Positions 18,060 to 25,819 of a stretch of DNA of 64,000 nucleotides are shown one piece after another. The position numbers and the translations under genes were made by a program. The notes under the pieces were generated by a model. It made no database searches, was not told the origin of the DNA, and saw nothing but the letters and a program-made list of their open reading frames with translations. The DNA lies in the NCBI RefSeq assembly GCF_900142075.1, contig NZ_FQZO01000007.1:185416-249415 (forward strand), in the 5' to 3' direction. The stretch is from Clostridium amylolyticum (lineage in GTDB: Bacteria > Bacillota > Clostridia > Clostridiales > Clostridiaceae). The first letter of the stretch is position 1, and each line of letters starts with the position of its first letter.

Positions 18060-18317
18060 GAGGTGTGCAATGTACAATTGTTTTTAACTGTGAGTAATTT
18101 AATAAGCTTCTTTAAAAATGCATGGGATAGTTATGCACTTTTTTAATAGAGGCGACAGTTAAAAACTAGTACTATTAAAAGCACGTGGGTTAAGAGCATA
18201 TATTTATATGCTTTATATATTTGCCTATTAAGCTGCAGTTATTTTAAAGTACTGCAGCTTTATTTTTTTCTGTCGTCTCTTTCATTTCATGCTAAAAGTA
18301 GAAATGGAGATGATTTT
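18060..18317 (+). promoter_or_regulatory. Attenuator-type 5' leader of the ABC-F gene with mutually exclusive pairings and a terminator
   Basis: Four elements are visible. A five-codon ORF (Met-Tyr-Asn-Cys-Phe-stop, 18070-18087) follows GAGGTG. TTTTTAACTGT (18081-18091), which overlaps that ORF, is exactly complementary to 18155-18165. GAGGCGACAG (18149-18158) pairs with CTGTCGTCTC (18270-18279) with one G-U, and shares bases 18155-18158 with the first pairing, so the two exclude each other. A 10-bp perfect hairpin (18230-18239/18251-18260) followed by TATTTTTTT is an intrinsic terminator 50 nt before the gene. An 8-bp hairpin also sits at 18195-18212. This matches ribosome-stalling attenuation known upstream of antibiotic-resistance ABC-F genes. 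Confidence 0.7.
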
Positions 18318-20057
18318 ATGAATATCTATTTTGATGATTTAACTAAGGACTTCCAAGGAAAAATAGTTTTTGAAGACATATCTGGCAGCATAAATAATAA
18401 TGAAAAGGTTGGACTTATTGGCTCCAATGGAGTAGGTAAAACTACCCTTGCAAGAATTATAGCTGGTATGGAAAGCTATGAAAAAGGCAGTATAAACTAT
18501 TCTCCTTATGGACTTAAAATTCAATATCTTAATCCTAATGATTTCAACTTTGAAACAATAAAGGTTAGTGAGTATTTAAGTCCTTTATCAAAGGAAGATA
18601 ATAAACTTTTAACCGATACCCAGGTAAGAATAAAAAAAGCTCTTTCTCAAGCTGGTTTAGAAGAAGATATTTTAGCAAGGCAAATTAATTCCTTAAGCGG
18701 AGGAGAAAAGACCAAAGTAATGTTGTGTAGAGCAATTATAGATGACTTTGATCTTTTGATATTAGATGAGCCCACTAATCATCTAGACTTAGAAACTCGA
18801 GCCTGGCTGGAGGGCTTTATTAAAGTTCTTAGCAAAACAGTGCTCATTATTTCTCATGACAGGTACTTTCTTGATGAAGCAGCAACCTGTATATGGGAGC
18901 TAAACAAGGATGAGCTTAAAAGCTATAGCGGAAACTTCAGCTCTTATAAGCTGCAAAAAGAAAATGAAACAAAGAATACTATAAAAGAATATGATAAACA
19001 GCAGCAAAAAATTAAAGAGCTGGAAAGGAATATTGCCCTAAGGAAAGAATGGTATGATAAAGCCCATAAGGCTGCAGGGCAAAATGACTTTTGGAGATCA
19101 AAAGCAAAAAAGCAGGTAAGCATAATGCACGCTAAGGAGAAGGCTCTAGAAAGGCTTGAAGATAATAAAGTAGAAAAACCTAAAGCTGATGCAGCTCCAG
19201 CCTTTGATATAATAAATAAAAATCTAAGCAGCATAAAACTGCCAAAATATCTAATGCGTATTAATGATTTGCACAAAAGTTTTGGAGAAAGAGTTCTTCT
19301 AAAAAATGCTTCATTAAACCTTATAAAGGGAGATAAGGCCGCCATAATAGGCAAAAACGGCTCCGGGAAAACTACCTTGCTTAAAATGATAAATGGTTTA
19401 GATAAAAACTATTCAGGCTCAATATCCATAAATCCTTCTGTGAAAATTGGATATTTCGCTCAAGAACTAGAAACCTTGGACCTTAATAATAGCATATTAG
19501 ACAACGTGCTTTCGTCGCCTTTTACAATTTCAGAGGTAAGGCTCCTTTTAGCTTCACTGCTATTTAAAGGAGATGATGTTTTTAAAAAGGTTCATAGTTT
19601 AAGCATGGGTGAAAAAAGCCGCGTTGCTTTTGCAAAGCTTATGCTGTCCCAAGCCAATGTTCTTTTACTGGATGAGCCCACTAACTACCTGGACATAGTA
19701 TCTAGAGAGAAAATAGAAGAAGTACTTCAAGGCTACAAAGGAACTATCCTTTTAGTGTCTCATGATAGATATTTTATAAATAATATAGCAACCAAAATAT
19801 TTGAACTAAACAATGAGACCATTGTAACCTGGGAGGGAAACTTTAAGGATTACACAAAAAATAAAAACACTCCTAAGGATAGCAGTAAAGACCTCTCCCT
19901 AAAGAGCGTTAAAGAAGAAATATCAAAATTAGACCTAGAACTTGCTTTCTTAAGCGGAAAACTAAGCGAAGCCTCAGATGAAGATGAGAAAGAAAAATTG
20001 AATAATAGGTTTTTAGAAGTTTCTAGACTATTAAGGGGATTAAAGGATAAAATTTGA
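18318..20057 (+). CDS. ABC-F ATPase, probable ribosome-protection (antibiotic resistance) protein
   Basis: This 579-aa soluble protein has two ATPase domains and no membrane segments. Domain 1 has Walker A GSNGVGKTT near 36, signature LSGGEK near 125 and Walker B LILDEPTNHLD; domain 2 has GKNGSGKTT near 345, LSMGEKS near 430 and LLLDEPTNYLD. Between them residues about 200-300 are a charged helical linker (antibiotic resistance domain in resistance members). The C-terminus is a short coiled coil (EEISKLDLELAFLSGKL). ABC-F proteins bind the ribosomal E site and displace drugs such as lincosamides, streptogramins A and pleuromutilins. The attenuator leader strongly favours a resistance rather than housekeeping role. 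GGAG lies 9 nt upstream of the ATG. Confidence 0.9.
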   Translation: MNIYFDDLTKDFQGKIVFEDISGSINNNEKVGLIGSNGVGKTTLARIIAGMESYEKGSINYSPYGLKIQYLNPNDFNFETIKVSEYLSPLSKEDNKLLTDTQVRIKKALSQAGLEEDILARQINSLSGGEKTKVMLCRAIIDDFDLLILDEPTNHLDLETRAWLEGFIKVLSKTVLIISHDRYFLDEAATCIWELNKDELKSYSGNFSSYKLQKENETKNTIKEYDKQQQKIKELERNIALRKEWYDKAHKAAGQNDFWRSKAKKQVSIMHAKEKALERLEDNKVEKPKADAAPAFDIINKNLSSIKLPKYLMRINDLHKSFGERVLLKNASLNLIKGDKAAIIGKNGSGKTTLLKMINGLDKNYSGSISINPSVKIGYFAQELETLDLNNSILDNVLSSPFTISEVRLLLASLLFKGDDVFKKVHSLSMGEKSRVAFAKLMLSQANVLLLDEPTNYLDIVSREKIEEVLQGYKGTILLVSHDRYFINNIATKIFELNNETIVTWEGNFKDYTKNKNTPKDSSKDLSLKSVKEEISKLDLELAFLSGKLSEASDEDEKEKLNNRFLEVSRLLRGLKDKI

Positions 20058-20071
20058 ATTGATTTAAGCAG

Positions 20072-20101
20072 ATTAAAGGAAGTCCGAGGAGTTCCTTTAA
20101 T
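20072..20101 (+). terminator. Hairpin terminator after the ABC-F gene
   Basis: ATTAAAGGAA (20072-20081) and TTCCTTTAAT (20092-20101) form a perfect 10-bp stem with a 10-nt loop, 14 bp after the stop codon. The U-tract is weak. Confidence 0.6.
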
Positions 20102-20129
20102 TCAAAAATATTCAGTAAAGCTTTTTGCA

Positions 20130-20279
20130 TTTATCCGATAGCTAACCGCTCCTAATCCCCCCACTTATTCAATTGGCGGAATAATGAGCGCTAAGCTCCT
20201 GGATAAGTTCTTCTAAGCTTCAGCTGGAGTAGGTATTCCTTATAAGTAAATTCCATCTGAAGCTAAGAATCACTTGATT
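20130..20279 (+). repeat. Structured dispersed repeat, copy 1 (related to 55140-55281)
   Basis: The segment shares with 55140-55281, in order: TTTATCYGATMGCTA at the left end, a C6-C7 run, GATAAGTTCTTCTAAG, TTCAGMTGG, a complementary CCAYCTGAA and the right end CTAAGAATCACTTGATT. The TTCAG...CTGAA arms can pair in both copies; outside them copy 1 has TGGA/TCCA where copy 2 has TGGGGT/ACCCCA, a compensatory difference that supports a conserved RNA or DNA hairpin. In copy 1 the right end runs into the last codons of the 92-aa gene on the other strand. Confidence 0.75.
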
Positions 20280-20541
20280 CTTGATATCTGTATATATATA
20301 CCCACTTGAATCCATAGGAGTTTGCATAAAATGCAGGAATAATGGGTATGTTAATCATCCTTGGTTGCTCCAGCATACAAACATACTTTTCCCCATCTAT
20401 TAGTACAACGGGTTCCATGCCTTCATGGAGAATGGTTAAATCTTTGTTTTCTTTTTTGCAATACTTAATTAACTCATCGGTAAATTCTCTTTTAGTTGTT
20501 ATAGGGTCGTCGGGTTCAAAAAAATATGCATACTTTTCCAT
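20263..20541 (-). CDS. Small protein of unknown function (92 aa)
   Basis: The gene has a strong AAAGGAGGG ribosome-binding site 8 nt before its ATG, so it is probably real. The soluble, acidic N-terminal half (FFEPDDPITTKREFTDELIKYC) and a C-terminal half with aromatic residues (FYANSYGFKWVYIYRYQ) do not match a family I know. The last five codons (ESSDS and stop) lie inside the structured repeat that ends at 20279, so the original C-terminus may have been replaced when that element arrived. Neighbours are the ABC-F gene (convergent) and a 58-aa gene (divergent). Confidence 0.6.
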   Translation of the reverse strand: MEKYAYFFEPDDPITTKREFTDELIKYCKKENKDLTILHEGMEPVVLIDGEKYVCMLEQPRMINIPIIPAFYANSYGFKWVYIYRYQESSDS

Positions 20542-20625
20542 TTTATTGTCCCTCCTTTAAATAAAAAGTTAATAATATTTATAATTTAGCAGATAATATT
20601 TATATATTATCTGGAGGTGTTTAGT

Positions 20626-20802
20626 ATGAAAAGAAGAAAAAGTTATACCCTTTCAAAAACTGAGTCAAATCTTAAAGGTAGTAATAATGAAATAACTCAA
20701 GGTTCAGATGTGAGAAGTGAACCCTTTCCTTTTTCGGAGGAAGAAAACTCTACTAAGGAAAAGTTTCACTTTGGTGCTGTAGATTCTAATGAACCTCTTT
20801 AA
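20626..20802 (+). CDS. Small hydrophilic protein of unknown function (58 aa)
   Basis: GGAGG lies 8 nt before the ATG at 20626; a GTG three codons earlier overlaps that site and is rejected. The product starts MKRRKSYTLSK, is rich in Ser, Glu and Asn, has no membrane segment and is probably disordered. The acidic middle (PFPFSEEENSTKEK) and the tail KFHFGAVDSNEPL are unlike any family I recognise. Its stop codon abuts the stop of the convergent ABC permease gene with no base between. The 84-bp divergent spacer with the 92-aa gene could hold shared promoters. Confidence 0.6.
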   Translation: MKRRKSYTLSKTESNLKGSNNEITQGSDVRSEPFPFSEEENSTKEKFHFGAVDSNEPL

Positions 20803-22449
20803 TTAAATCCCTAGTTTTTCCCAAGGGATATTAAATGATTTTCTCCAAAATACCAGGTTTAAAATTACTAGTATTACTCCTAAAATATATATTCCAAAGG
20901 GAATCAAGGTGCTGGCATAATGGGCTCCAGCGATGATACCAAGGACAATTAGCAGCGGAAACATCTTCATACCTTCTGTTTGTTGTGCTGCTTCAAAGGC
21001 TTCAGAGAAAGGCAATGCTTGCCTGAATGATTTAAAGCATATAATGGTAAACAAAAGTACTACTAAAAATACCACTATAAGATCTGGAATTATCCTTGTT
21101 CCAAATATTACTATAAATATTATGCTTTCTAGTAAATATATAGGGAACATTAAATTTACTATGAAGGCTTTTAGTGTGCCTTTGAATATTGGAGCAGAAT
21201 TCTCTATAGGAAGAGTTCTATATATCCACGCGCCTTTATATTTTTCAGAATATCTCATCATCATAATTATTGTGGGAAGCATTAAAGCAGTAAAATATAT
21301 ATTTAAGTAGCTCTTTCCTGCAGCTACTTCAGCAAAACTGCTGCCTCTAGAGGAATTCATTATAAAAATAAATGGGAATATCAGTGAAAATCCTAAAGAA
21401 GGATATACCTTAAGTTTAAAGCTTCTTTCATTTTTCATCATATCAGAAGCGAACCTAAAAAATACTCTTTCTTGCTTATCTCTGCATATAATTTTTGCTA
21501 TAAAGTCTGAAAGCTTTCTATTTGGCTTCTCTGCTTTAGAAGCATTATTATTTAATTTCTGAAGGTTTCTTTCAAAAGCAGGTATAAGCTTTATATATAA
21601 AATTATAGAAATTATAGGTACTGCTAAGGCTAATATTGAAAATATTATAAAATGTGTATTAGTATTTTTATTTATTATAAGTTCAAAAGGTGCTGCAAAC
21701 CACATAGGAGGTAGTAAATACTGCCACCACTTAGGATTAAACACTATTTTTAAATCCACTACATCAAACAATCTTCCTAAAAACTGATATCCTATGGCCA
21801 TGGCAATGGACAATACTATTTGTACATAGTTTATTATGTCTTTTAACTTTTCTCCATCAAAGAACTTTAATATTAATAGATAAATAAGAGCGGTAATAAC
21901 CACCACAAATAGATCTATAAGTATTATTTCTAATAAGAATATTAAAAAGAATACAGGTCCTCTTCTAAATAAAGAGGCTATTAAAGCTGGTCCTGTTATG
22001 GCAAAGGTTATAAAAAACATATATATAAATACATGTATTGCTTTTGCCACACTTAAGGTTTTGCTTTCCACTGGCTTAGATGCAATAATATTTTTATCTC
22101 TGATATCCAAAAGTACAGAAGAAAAATCTGATATTAATGAGGTCATTACCATAAACATCATTATGGCGAATACTATGCTCATCATGTATATATATTTATC
22201 CCCTATAAGTACCATGGGTATTAAGAATAGCCCCATGATAACATACATAATTAAGGATTTTAAAAACATATTACGATCTTCACTATCGGGTTTCTTTTTT
22301 GTGTTGTTGCTGATTATGGTAGGTACTCTTCTGCCATCCATAATAAGTTTTACCCTCAGTATGCTTCTCATTATATCATAATCTATTCCAAATTTTTCAA
22401 ATGCCCCTCTAAACTTGTCCAAAATTTTTAAAGCCTTAAAGTCCTTCAT
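20803..22449 (-). CDS. ABC-2 type exporter permease
   Basis: The 548-aa protein has about 12 hydrophobic segments in two clusters (residues 70-290 and 345-540) with a charged region between them at about 295-330 (KLNNNASKAEKPNRK). It follows its ATPase gene by 1 bp, so the two form one exporter. The architecture is that of clostridial 'putative ABC exporter' permeases whose substrates are not known. AAGGAG lies 11 nt upstream of the ATG. Confidence 0.75.
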   Translation of the reverse strand: MKDFKALKILDKFRGAFEKFGIDYDIMRSILRVKLIMDGRRVPTIISNNTKKKPDSEDRNMFLKSLIMYVIMGLFLIPMVLIGDKYIYMMSIVFAIMMFMVMTSLISDFSSVLLDIRDKNIIASKPVESKTLSVAKAIHVFIYMFFITFAITGPALIASLFRRGPVFFLIFLLEIILIDLFVVVITALIYLLILKFFDGEKLKDIINYVQIVLSIAMAIGYQFLGRLFDVVDLKIVFNPKWWQYLLPPMWFAAPFELIINKNTNTHFIIFSILALAVPIISIILYIKLIPAFERNLQKLNNNASKAEKPNRKLSDFIAKIICRDKQERVFFRFASDMMKNERSFKLKVYPSLGFSLIFPFIFIMNSSRGSSFAEVAAGKSYLNIYFTALMLPTIIMMMRYSEKYKGAWIYRTLPIENSAPIFKGTLKAFIVNLMFPIYLLESIIFIVIFGTRIIPDLIVVFLVVLLFTIICFKSFRQALPFSEAFEAAQQTEGMKMFPLLIVLGIIAGAHYASTLIPFGIYILGVILVILNLVFWRKSFNIPWEKLGI

Positions 22450-22450
22450 C

Positions 22451-23242
22451 CTATAACACTCCTTGTACTACAGCTGCAAATTCCTCTGCTAAAGCTTTAT
22501 GTTGATTAAATCCTGTAAGGTCATTGAAGATTTCTTCTAAGGAGCCTTCCTTAGACTTGTGCTTAAGATCTTCAAAGCTTCCATCAGCTACAATTTCTCC
22601 CCCATTTAAAAGTATAATTCTGCTGCTTATCTTTTCTACCACATCCATGATGTGAGAGGAGTAGAATATAGTCTTTCCTTGAGCTGCCAGCTGAGCTAAT
22701 ATCTCTTTAACTATCATTACACTATTAGCATCCAAGCCACTTAAGGGTTCATCTAAGAATAATATGTCTGGGTTATGCAAAAGACTAGATATTATTAAGA
22801 CCTTCTGCTTCATACCTTTAGAAAAAGAGCTTATTCTTGAATCATAAACCTCTTCTATGGAAAATACCTTCATAAGCTTTATAGCTTTGCTGTCTACTTC
22901 TTCATAGCTTAAACCATATAACTCACCTATAAAGGTTAGATATTCCCTAGCTGTAAGGTTATCATATATCTCTGCAGTTTCAGGCACATAACCTATCTTT
23001 CTTTTATATTCTACACTGGCATTTCTTATATCCTGTCCAAGTATTTTAACCTCTCCAGTATATCCTTCTAAAAGTCCAAGCATTATCTTAACTGTAGTAC
23101 TCTTACCTGCACCATTTGGTCCAATGTATCCTATAATCTGCCCTTTATAAACCTCTAAATCTAATCCTTTCAATACCTCTTTTGTAGCATAGCTCATTCT
23201 AAGGTCTTTCATACTTATTGCTATTTCATCTTTAAAATCCAT
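22451..23242 (-). CDS. ABC-2 type exporter ATPase
   Basis: The 263-aa ATPase carries Walker A GPNGAGKST near 42, Q-loop region GYVPETAEIY near 89, signature FSKGMKQKV near 139, Walker B ILFLDEPLSGLD near 159 and switch His in YSSHIMD near 195. The short form without a drug-binding C-terminal extension belongs to the CcmA/NatA group that energises ABC-2 permeases. It partners with the downstream permease gene. Confidence 0.9.
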   Translation of the reverse strand: MDFKDEIAISMKDLRMSYATKEVLKGLDLEVYKGQIIGYIGPNGAGKSTTVKIMLGLLEGYTGEVKILGQDIRNASVEYKRKIGYVPETAEIYDNLTAREYLTFIGELYGLSYEEVDSKAIKLMKVFSIEEVYDSRISSFSKGMKQKVLIISSLLHNPDILFLDEPLSGLDANSVMIVKEILAQLAAQGKTIFYSSHIMDVVEKISSRIILLNGGEIVADGSFEDLKHKSKEGSLEEIFNDLTGFNQHKALAEEFAAVVQGVL

Positions 23243-23331
23243 AAAATCTTCTGCTCCTCTCTAAGCACCCTGTGCTGTTGTTTTATATTAATATATTCAA
23301 TAGATACTATTTAATTATATCCTGCATGTCT

Positions 23332-23787
23332 TTAATTGATTTGTAACTGAGCTTCCTTAGGCAAATTTTCTTTCAGAAAGGTTAAAACTTTTTCGTAATC
23401 ACCATTTTTAAAATAAAATGTTTGCTCCATAAAATCACCAAACAACTTAACTTTTACATCCTTTGAACTAGTTACTATAACTTTTTCAATTTCATTCCAG
23501 GATATAGTCTCTTTGTATCTATACATGGATACAAAACCCTTTGAGTTAATTCCTTGTTTAATCCACATGCATATATAGGTAGAGCTTGCTAATACTCCTA
23601 CTATATAATGAATCCACTTATTGCCGTAAAAATATGTAATACTTATTAAAATTATCACACTAATCAGTACAAAAATAATTTGTATATAACTTTTTCTTGT
23701 GGGTATTATTAATTTCTTTATATATTTCAACTGTTTTAAAAGAAGCACAAGTAAAAGTATTGGAATAATAATATCAAAAATTCTCAT
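23332..23787 (-). CDS. Membrane protein with C-terminal PH-like region, unknown function
   Basis: The 151-aa protein has three hydrophobic helices (about 3-18, 35-53 and 60-77) followed by a soluble domain with the pattern ISWNEIEKVIVTSSKDVKVKLFGD, like the bacterial PH-like/DUF5673 fold where a Trp-Glu-Ile-Glu strand starts the domain. Its ribosome-binding site is a modest GGGAGAGGGG. It is probably a single-gene transcript between two ABC transporter operons. Confidence 0.6.
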   Translation of the reverse strand: MRIFDIIIPILLLVLLLKQLKYIKKLIIPTRKSYIQIIFVLISVIILISITYFYGNKWIHYIVGVLASSTYICMWIKQGINSKGFVSMYRYKETISWNEIEKVIVTSSKDVKVKLFGDFMEQTFYFKNGDYEKVLTFLKENLPKEAQLQIN

Positions 23788-23977
23788 TAACCCCTCTCCC
23801 TTTTATAAGTAATTTTGAATTCTATTATTTAACTTATATTTTATATAAGTTATGCTTTAATACTATTATATATAGTAAATTTATAGTCTATAATACATAG
23901 TCTGCAAACTATACACTTTTCACTACCAAAGGTCGGGAATGTTAATTTAAAGTCAATGTTTTTCAAGGACACCATCA

Positions 23978-25819
23978 CTAAATTAGGTTTCTTGCCACTA
24001 GGTCTTCGTACTTACCTTGAGCTTTGATATTTCCTTGGTCTATGACCATGATGTTATCTGCGTCGCGTATGGTGCTGAGCCTGTGGGCTATGATGAAGCT
24101 GGTGCGTCCTTTCATGATATTGAGCATAGCTTTTTGGATATTTAGTTCAGTACGGGTGTCTATGCTGCTAGTGGCTTCATCCAGTATTAGTATGGATGGT
24201 TTAGAAAGTATTGCCCGAGCTATAGCTAAAAGCTGTCTCTGTCCTTGGCTTAAATTACTGCCGCTTTCTGAAAGTACGGTGTCGTAACCTTTGGGAAGTC
24301 TGTTTATGAATACATCAGCATAGGCCATGGCTGCTGCTTTTTCCATTTCTTCGTCCGTAGCTTCTGGTCTTCCGTATTTTATGTTTTCTTTTATGGTGCC
24401 TGAAAAAAGATAGGTGTCCTGAAGCACTATACCAAAGGTTTTTCTTAGGCTGTCTCTAGAATATTCTCTTATATCTTTTCCATCAATTAATATTCTTCCG
24501 GAGGTCACATCGTAGAATCTGGTTATGAGATTTACTATGGTAGTTTTCCCCGCTCCTGTAGGTCCTACTAAAGCGGTATTGCTGCCTGCTGGGGCATAAA
24601 AGCTTACGTTTTTAAGTATTGGATTTTCTTTATTGTATCCAAAGGTTACATTTTCAAAAATCACTTCACCCTTGGGGCTTACAAGTTCTTCTGCTCCTAG
24701 TATATCTTTTTCCTCTTCCTTTTCATCTAATACTTCAAATACCCTTTCAGCTCCTGCTACTGCAGATTGAAGGTTATTGAAGATGCTGGCTAAATCATTT
24801 AATGGCCTTGAAAATTGTCTCGAATATATTAAAAAGCTGGCAATGCTACCTACAGTAATCATGTCTTTTACCGCAAGTATTCCGCCTACTCCTGCTACCA
24901 CTGCAAAGCCTAAATTATTTATTACATTCATTAATGGCATTAGAAATCCTGACCATATTTGAGCTTTGGTGCCCACCTCAGAAAGCCTTGAGTTGATTTC
25001 ATGGAATTCCTTTATGGTTTTATCTTCGTAATTAAAAGCTTTCACCACCTGAATTCCAGAGATATTTTCCTCTATATGTCCATTTAACATACCTAATTCT
25101 ATCTGCTGGCTCTTAAAAAGAACCTTAGTTTTTTTTGCTATGGTTTTAGTAAGTAGAAATACTAAAGGAACGGTAATAATACTTGCCAGGGTAAGGATAG
25201 GACTAAGCTTTATCATCATTATTAAAGAACCTATTACTGCTATGGAACCTGCCATAAGCTGAGTGGTAGATTGCGAAACCGTACCGCTGATATTTTCAAT
25301 ATCATTGGATAATCTACTCATTATGTCCCCATGGCTATGGGTATCAAAAAATGATACTGAAAGCTTTTGAAGCTTATTAAACACTGCACTTCTAAGATTT
25401 TTTACCATGCGCTGGGAAACTCCAGCCATAAATAATCCTTGAAGGAAGTTTAACAAAGCACTAAAAGCGTAGGCTGTAATTAGAGCTAACATAATGAACT
25501 TAAGCCTAGAAAAATCTCCCCCTATCTTTAAATAAGTCATAGCTTCTATAGCTTTTCCTATAAGGTATGGTACAGATAAGGTTAACAAGGAATCTACCAG
25601 TATAAATATAAATATTAAAAATAATACTCTTTTATCTTTGCCAAAGTATGCCCATAGTCTCTTAAGTGTCCCTTTAAAATTCTTAGGTTTAATCACCGGT
25701 GCCATATTTCTATGACTTCCAAACCTTCCTGCTTTAGGACCTCCTCCCATTCTCATACCAGCAGGGCTAAAGCCTTGACTTTCGCTATTTCTATTATTTT
25801 CATTTCCCTCTTTAACCAT
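23978..25819 (-). CDS. Heterodimeric multidrug-type ABC exporter, subunit with consensus nucleotide site
   Basis: The 613-aa half-transporter has a Gly/Met-rich N-terminal extension, six membrane helices (about 65-345), then an ATPase with Walker A GPTGAGKTT, signature LSQGQRQLLAIARA, Walker B LILDEATSSID with catalytic Glu, and the switch His in IIAHRLSTI. It starts 8 bp inside the end of the partner gene. It resembles the YfiC/LmrD/BmrD side of asymmetric exporters of drugs or lipids. Confidence 0.9.
   Translation of the reverse strand: MVKEGNENNRNSESQGFSPAGMRMGGGPKAGRFGSHRNMAPVIKPKNFKGTLKRLWAYFGKDKRVLFLIFIFILVDSLLTLSVPYLIGKAIEAMTYLKIGGDFSRLKFIMLALITAYAFSALLNFLQGLFMAGVSQRMVKNLRSAVFNKLQKLSVSFFDTHSHGDIMSRLSNDIENISGTVSQSTTQLMAGSIAVIGSLIMMIKLSPILTLASIITVPLVFLLTKTIAKKTKVLFKSQQIELGMLNGHIEENISGIQVVKAFNYEDKTIKEFHEINSRLSEVGTKAQIWSGFLMPLMNVINNLGFAVVAGVGGILAVKDMITVGSIASFLIYSRQFSRPLNDLASIFNNLQSAVAGAERVFEVLDEKEEEKDILGAEELVSPKGEVIFENVTFGYNKENPILKNVSFYAPAGSNTALVGPTGAGKTTIVNLITRFYDVTSGRILIDGKDIREYSRDSLRKTFGIVLQDTYLFSGTIKENIKYGRPEATDEEMEKAAAMAYADVFINRLPKGYDTVLSESGSNLSQGQRQLLAIARAILSKPSILILDEATSSIDTRTELNIQKAMLNIMKGRTSFIIAHRLSTIRDADNIMVIDQGNIKAQGKYEDLVARNLI

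Noticed and set aside
18118..18162. 14-codon ORF in the ABC-F leader (starts Met-His-Gly-Ile)
   Set aside because: No Shine-Dalgarno; the five-codon ORF at 18070 is a better leader-peptide candidate.
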